A program made the translations under genes and the position numbers. Under the pieces are notes generated by a model that made no database searches, was not told the DNA's origin, and saw only the letters and a program-made list of their open reading frames with translations. This document shows positions 47,052-48,295 of a DNA stretch of 48,295 nt, piece after piece (positions within the stretch are counted from its first letter, which is position 1; each line of letters opens with the position of its first letter). Source of the DNA: an uncultured Faecalibacterium sp. (lineage in GTDB: Bacteria; Bacillota; Clostridia; Oscillospirales; Ruminococcaceae); assembly GCA_934501115.1 (NCBI GenBank), contig CAKSTO010000010.1, forward strand, positions 1-48,295. Reading direction: 5' to 3'.

Positions 47052-47828
47052 TCAGCCTTTCCGGTTGCGCTGCCAGATGCGGTATAAACCGTCCGTAATA
47101 AGGGTCTCTCGGTAAAGAATGGGGATGTGGCAGGCTTCCCGGATGGAAACGGGCAGGTTGCCGGTGGCATAAAAGGCGGTCTGGGCACCCAGCTCTGCAC
47201 GGAAACGCACAGCCAGACCGTCCAGCAGGCTGGCTGTGCCTAACACAAAGCCGTTCTGCAGGCAGGCAGAAGTGCTCTTGCCCAAAATAGACCCCGGCAC
47301 GTTGGCGGCAAGATCGATCTGCGGCAGCTGGGCAGTATTCTGCACCAGCGCACTCAAGGATAGCTGCGGCCCGGGCAGGATCACCCCGCCGACAAGCTCC
47401 TGCTTTGCATTGACAGCCATCATGGAAATGGCGGTATCGGCAGAGATGACCACCAGAGGGCCGGAACACTCGGCCAGCGCGGCAACAGCGCCGCAGAGCA
47501 GCTCTGCTCCCAGTTGGGCGGGGTTGTCCAGCCGCAGCTTGATGCCGCTTTTCAGGCCGGGTCCTACCGTCAGGATACGTGCCCTGCACAGGAGGTGCAG
47601 CGCCGAGAGCACCCGTCCGCTGAGCACAGGAACAACGCTGCCAAGAATACCGCCCTCGATCTGCTGGGGGGATGCACCATGCAGGGAAAGCAGGCTTGCC
47701 AGCCGGATCGCATATTCATCAATGGTAGCGGCAGGGTCGGAGTGAAGTCTCCCGCAGAATTTGAGTGTATCCTGCTCATAGCCGCCGACTGTGATGTGGG
47801 TATTGCCGATGTTAACGGTGAGGATCAT
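47052..47828 (-). CDS. coaX: Type III pantothenate kinase-like protein (CoaX), divergent active site
   Basis: 258 aa, ASKHA fold. The family phosphorylates pantothenate, the first step of CoA synthesis. Family landmarks are recognisable: NIGNTHITVG (usually DxGNT), KLRLDNPAQLGAELL (usually GADR), VISADTAISM (usually VDxGTATT), GGVILPGPQLSLSALVQNTAQLP (well conserved) and KSTSACLQNGFVLG. In each of the first three motifs the usual Asp is replaced (Asn, Glu and Ser), so activity is in doubt. ATG 47828 follows GGAGGG. A birA or nadK-type partner is not adjacent. Confidence 0.82.
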   Translation of the reverse strand: MILTVNIGNTHITVGGYEQDTLKFCGRLHSDPAATIDEYAIRLASLLSLHGASPQQIEGGILGSVVPVLSGRVLSALHLLCRARILTVGPGLKSGIKLRLDNPAQLGAELLCGAVAALAECSGPLVVISADTAISMMAVNAKQELVGGVILPGPQLSLSALVQNTAQLPQIDLAANVPGSILGKSTSACLQNGFVLGTASLLDGLAVRFRAELGAQTAFYATGNLPVSIREACHIPILYRETLITDGLYRIWQRNRKG

Positions 47829-48081
47829 AAACCGTAGTCCCTCCTGACGATCCATATAATGTATTTAATACTATAATAGCGCACATGCCGCCGATGTTGA
47901 CACAGGGCATGGCGCTTCTCCTTTATAGAATAAGGATAGCGATATCATATAGGATACGGGGATGACTCCATAATACGTTCTGCCCGTCGCCTTGTCAAGA
48001 AAGGATGGCTATTATAATAAGAGAAAAACGGAGACGTTTTCTGACATCGCAAATAAATTGGAAAAAACTTGTCAAAAAGTG
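47829..48081. other. AT-rich region upstream of coaX and of the right-end promoters
   Basis: No gene is seen. A weak plus-strand promoter is possible at 47992-48018 (TTGTCA, 15 bp, TATAAT). Short open frames in this stretch have no ribosome binding sites. Confidence 0.5.
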
Positions 48082-48110
48082 TTGACAAGGGCAGCAGGGT
48101 GTGGTATTAT
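48082..48110 (+). promoter_or_regulatory. Strong promoter P1 of a downstream (probably rRNA) operon
   Basis: TTGACA (48082-48087), 17 bp, TATTAT (48105-48110). The transcript would carry AGCTCTTGAAAA near 48164, similar to a boxA antitermination signal. Confidence 0.75.
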
Positions 48111-48266
48111 ACTTGAGCGCCAAGCGCTGAGGCAAAAGAATGACTTCCGAAGTCTCAGCAGGAAGCTCTTGAAAAGAACCAATAGACGCTGAAAAGTTCC
48201 GGTTAGCACCGAGAAACATGAAGCGATCCAAGTTCAGAAAGTTCAACAGCTTCTAAAAAATAAGGC

Positions 48267-48295
48267 TTGACAAAAAACCGCTTCGGTGGTACAAT
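48267..48295 (+). promoter_or_regulatory. Strong promoter P2 at the window edge
   Basis: TTGACA (48267-48272), 17 bp, TACAAT (48290-48295). Tandem with P1, 185 bp apart, as is common before rRNA operons. The gene it drives lies beyond the window. Confidence 0.75.

Overview
The window looks like an origin-proximal stretch of a high-GC clostridial chromosome, most likely Faecalibacterium or a close relative in the Oscillospirales/Ruminococcaceae. The reasons are the gene order rsmG - noc-like parB - parA - parB, clostridial protein types (family II CBS pyrophosphatase, DUF362 ferredoxin proteins, MepA-like MATE pumps), GC-rich codons, and many palindromic intergenic repeats. The genus is an inference; no database was searched. 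In relatives the rsmG-parAB genes are transcribed away from oriC, so the origin probably lies to the left and + is probably the leading strand. Three parS-like sites, a pair of DnaA-box-like 9-mers, and two strong tandem promoters at the right end (probably for an rRNA operon just outside) fit an oriC-proximal location.

Layout. 1-5.5 kb: rsmG, noc-like parB, parA, parB, serS. 5.6-6.3 kb: tRNA-Met and tRNA-Glu followed by structured repeats. 6.3-9.9 kb: a minus-strand operon of two TrkA-type NAD-binding proteins, two bacterial-PH membrane proteins (YdbS/YdbT-like) and a HAD phosphatase. 10.1-16.6 kb: uppP (apparently with an ACG start), a DUF362 Fe-S protein, a lipoprotein (minus), a PTS EIICB and gluQ. 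16.6-22.2 kb: PAP2 protein and MATE pump (minus), CBS pyrophosphatase, acylphosphatase, and a secreted papain-fold-like protein (minus). 22.5-24.4 kb: three related small lipoproteins in tandem. 25.4-30.8 kb: an SMC-type operon resembling Wadjet/MksBEF (jetA, jetB, jetC) with no jetD nuclease. 31.1-37.5 kb: S51 peptidase and MepA-like MATE (minus; the MATE has a long structured leader), then an MMPL transporter with a YhgE/Pip-like secreted partner. 37.6-42.0 kb, minus: PH-like membrane protein, cstA, a remnant of a second cstA, and a LysR regulator. 42.1-45.1 kb: a divergent operon of a small protein, ketopantoate reductase, histidine phosphatase and an Fe-S aldo/keto reductase. 45.2-47.8 kb, minus: a third MATE pump, tRNA-Arg and a divergent coaX.

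The most unusual content lies between the genes. Seven copies of a composite element share one design: a perfect 13-15 bp hairpin with the invariant hexaloop CCGCAG, an AT-rich linker, then two interleaved inverted repeats that would form an H-type pseudoknot. Both the hairpin stem and the pseudoknot stem change from copy to copy with compensating changes, so pairing rather than sequence is conserved. All seven copies are on the + strand. Other repeats with fixed loops and changing but still paired stems occur beside the tRNA genes, in the gluQ leader and next to the SMC operon. I consider this repeat system and the jetD-less jetABC operon the best candidates for undescribed biology.
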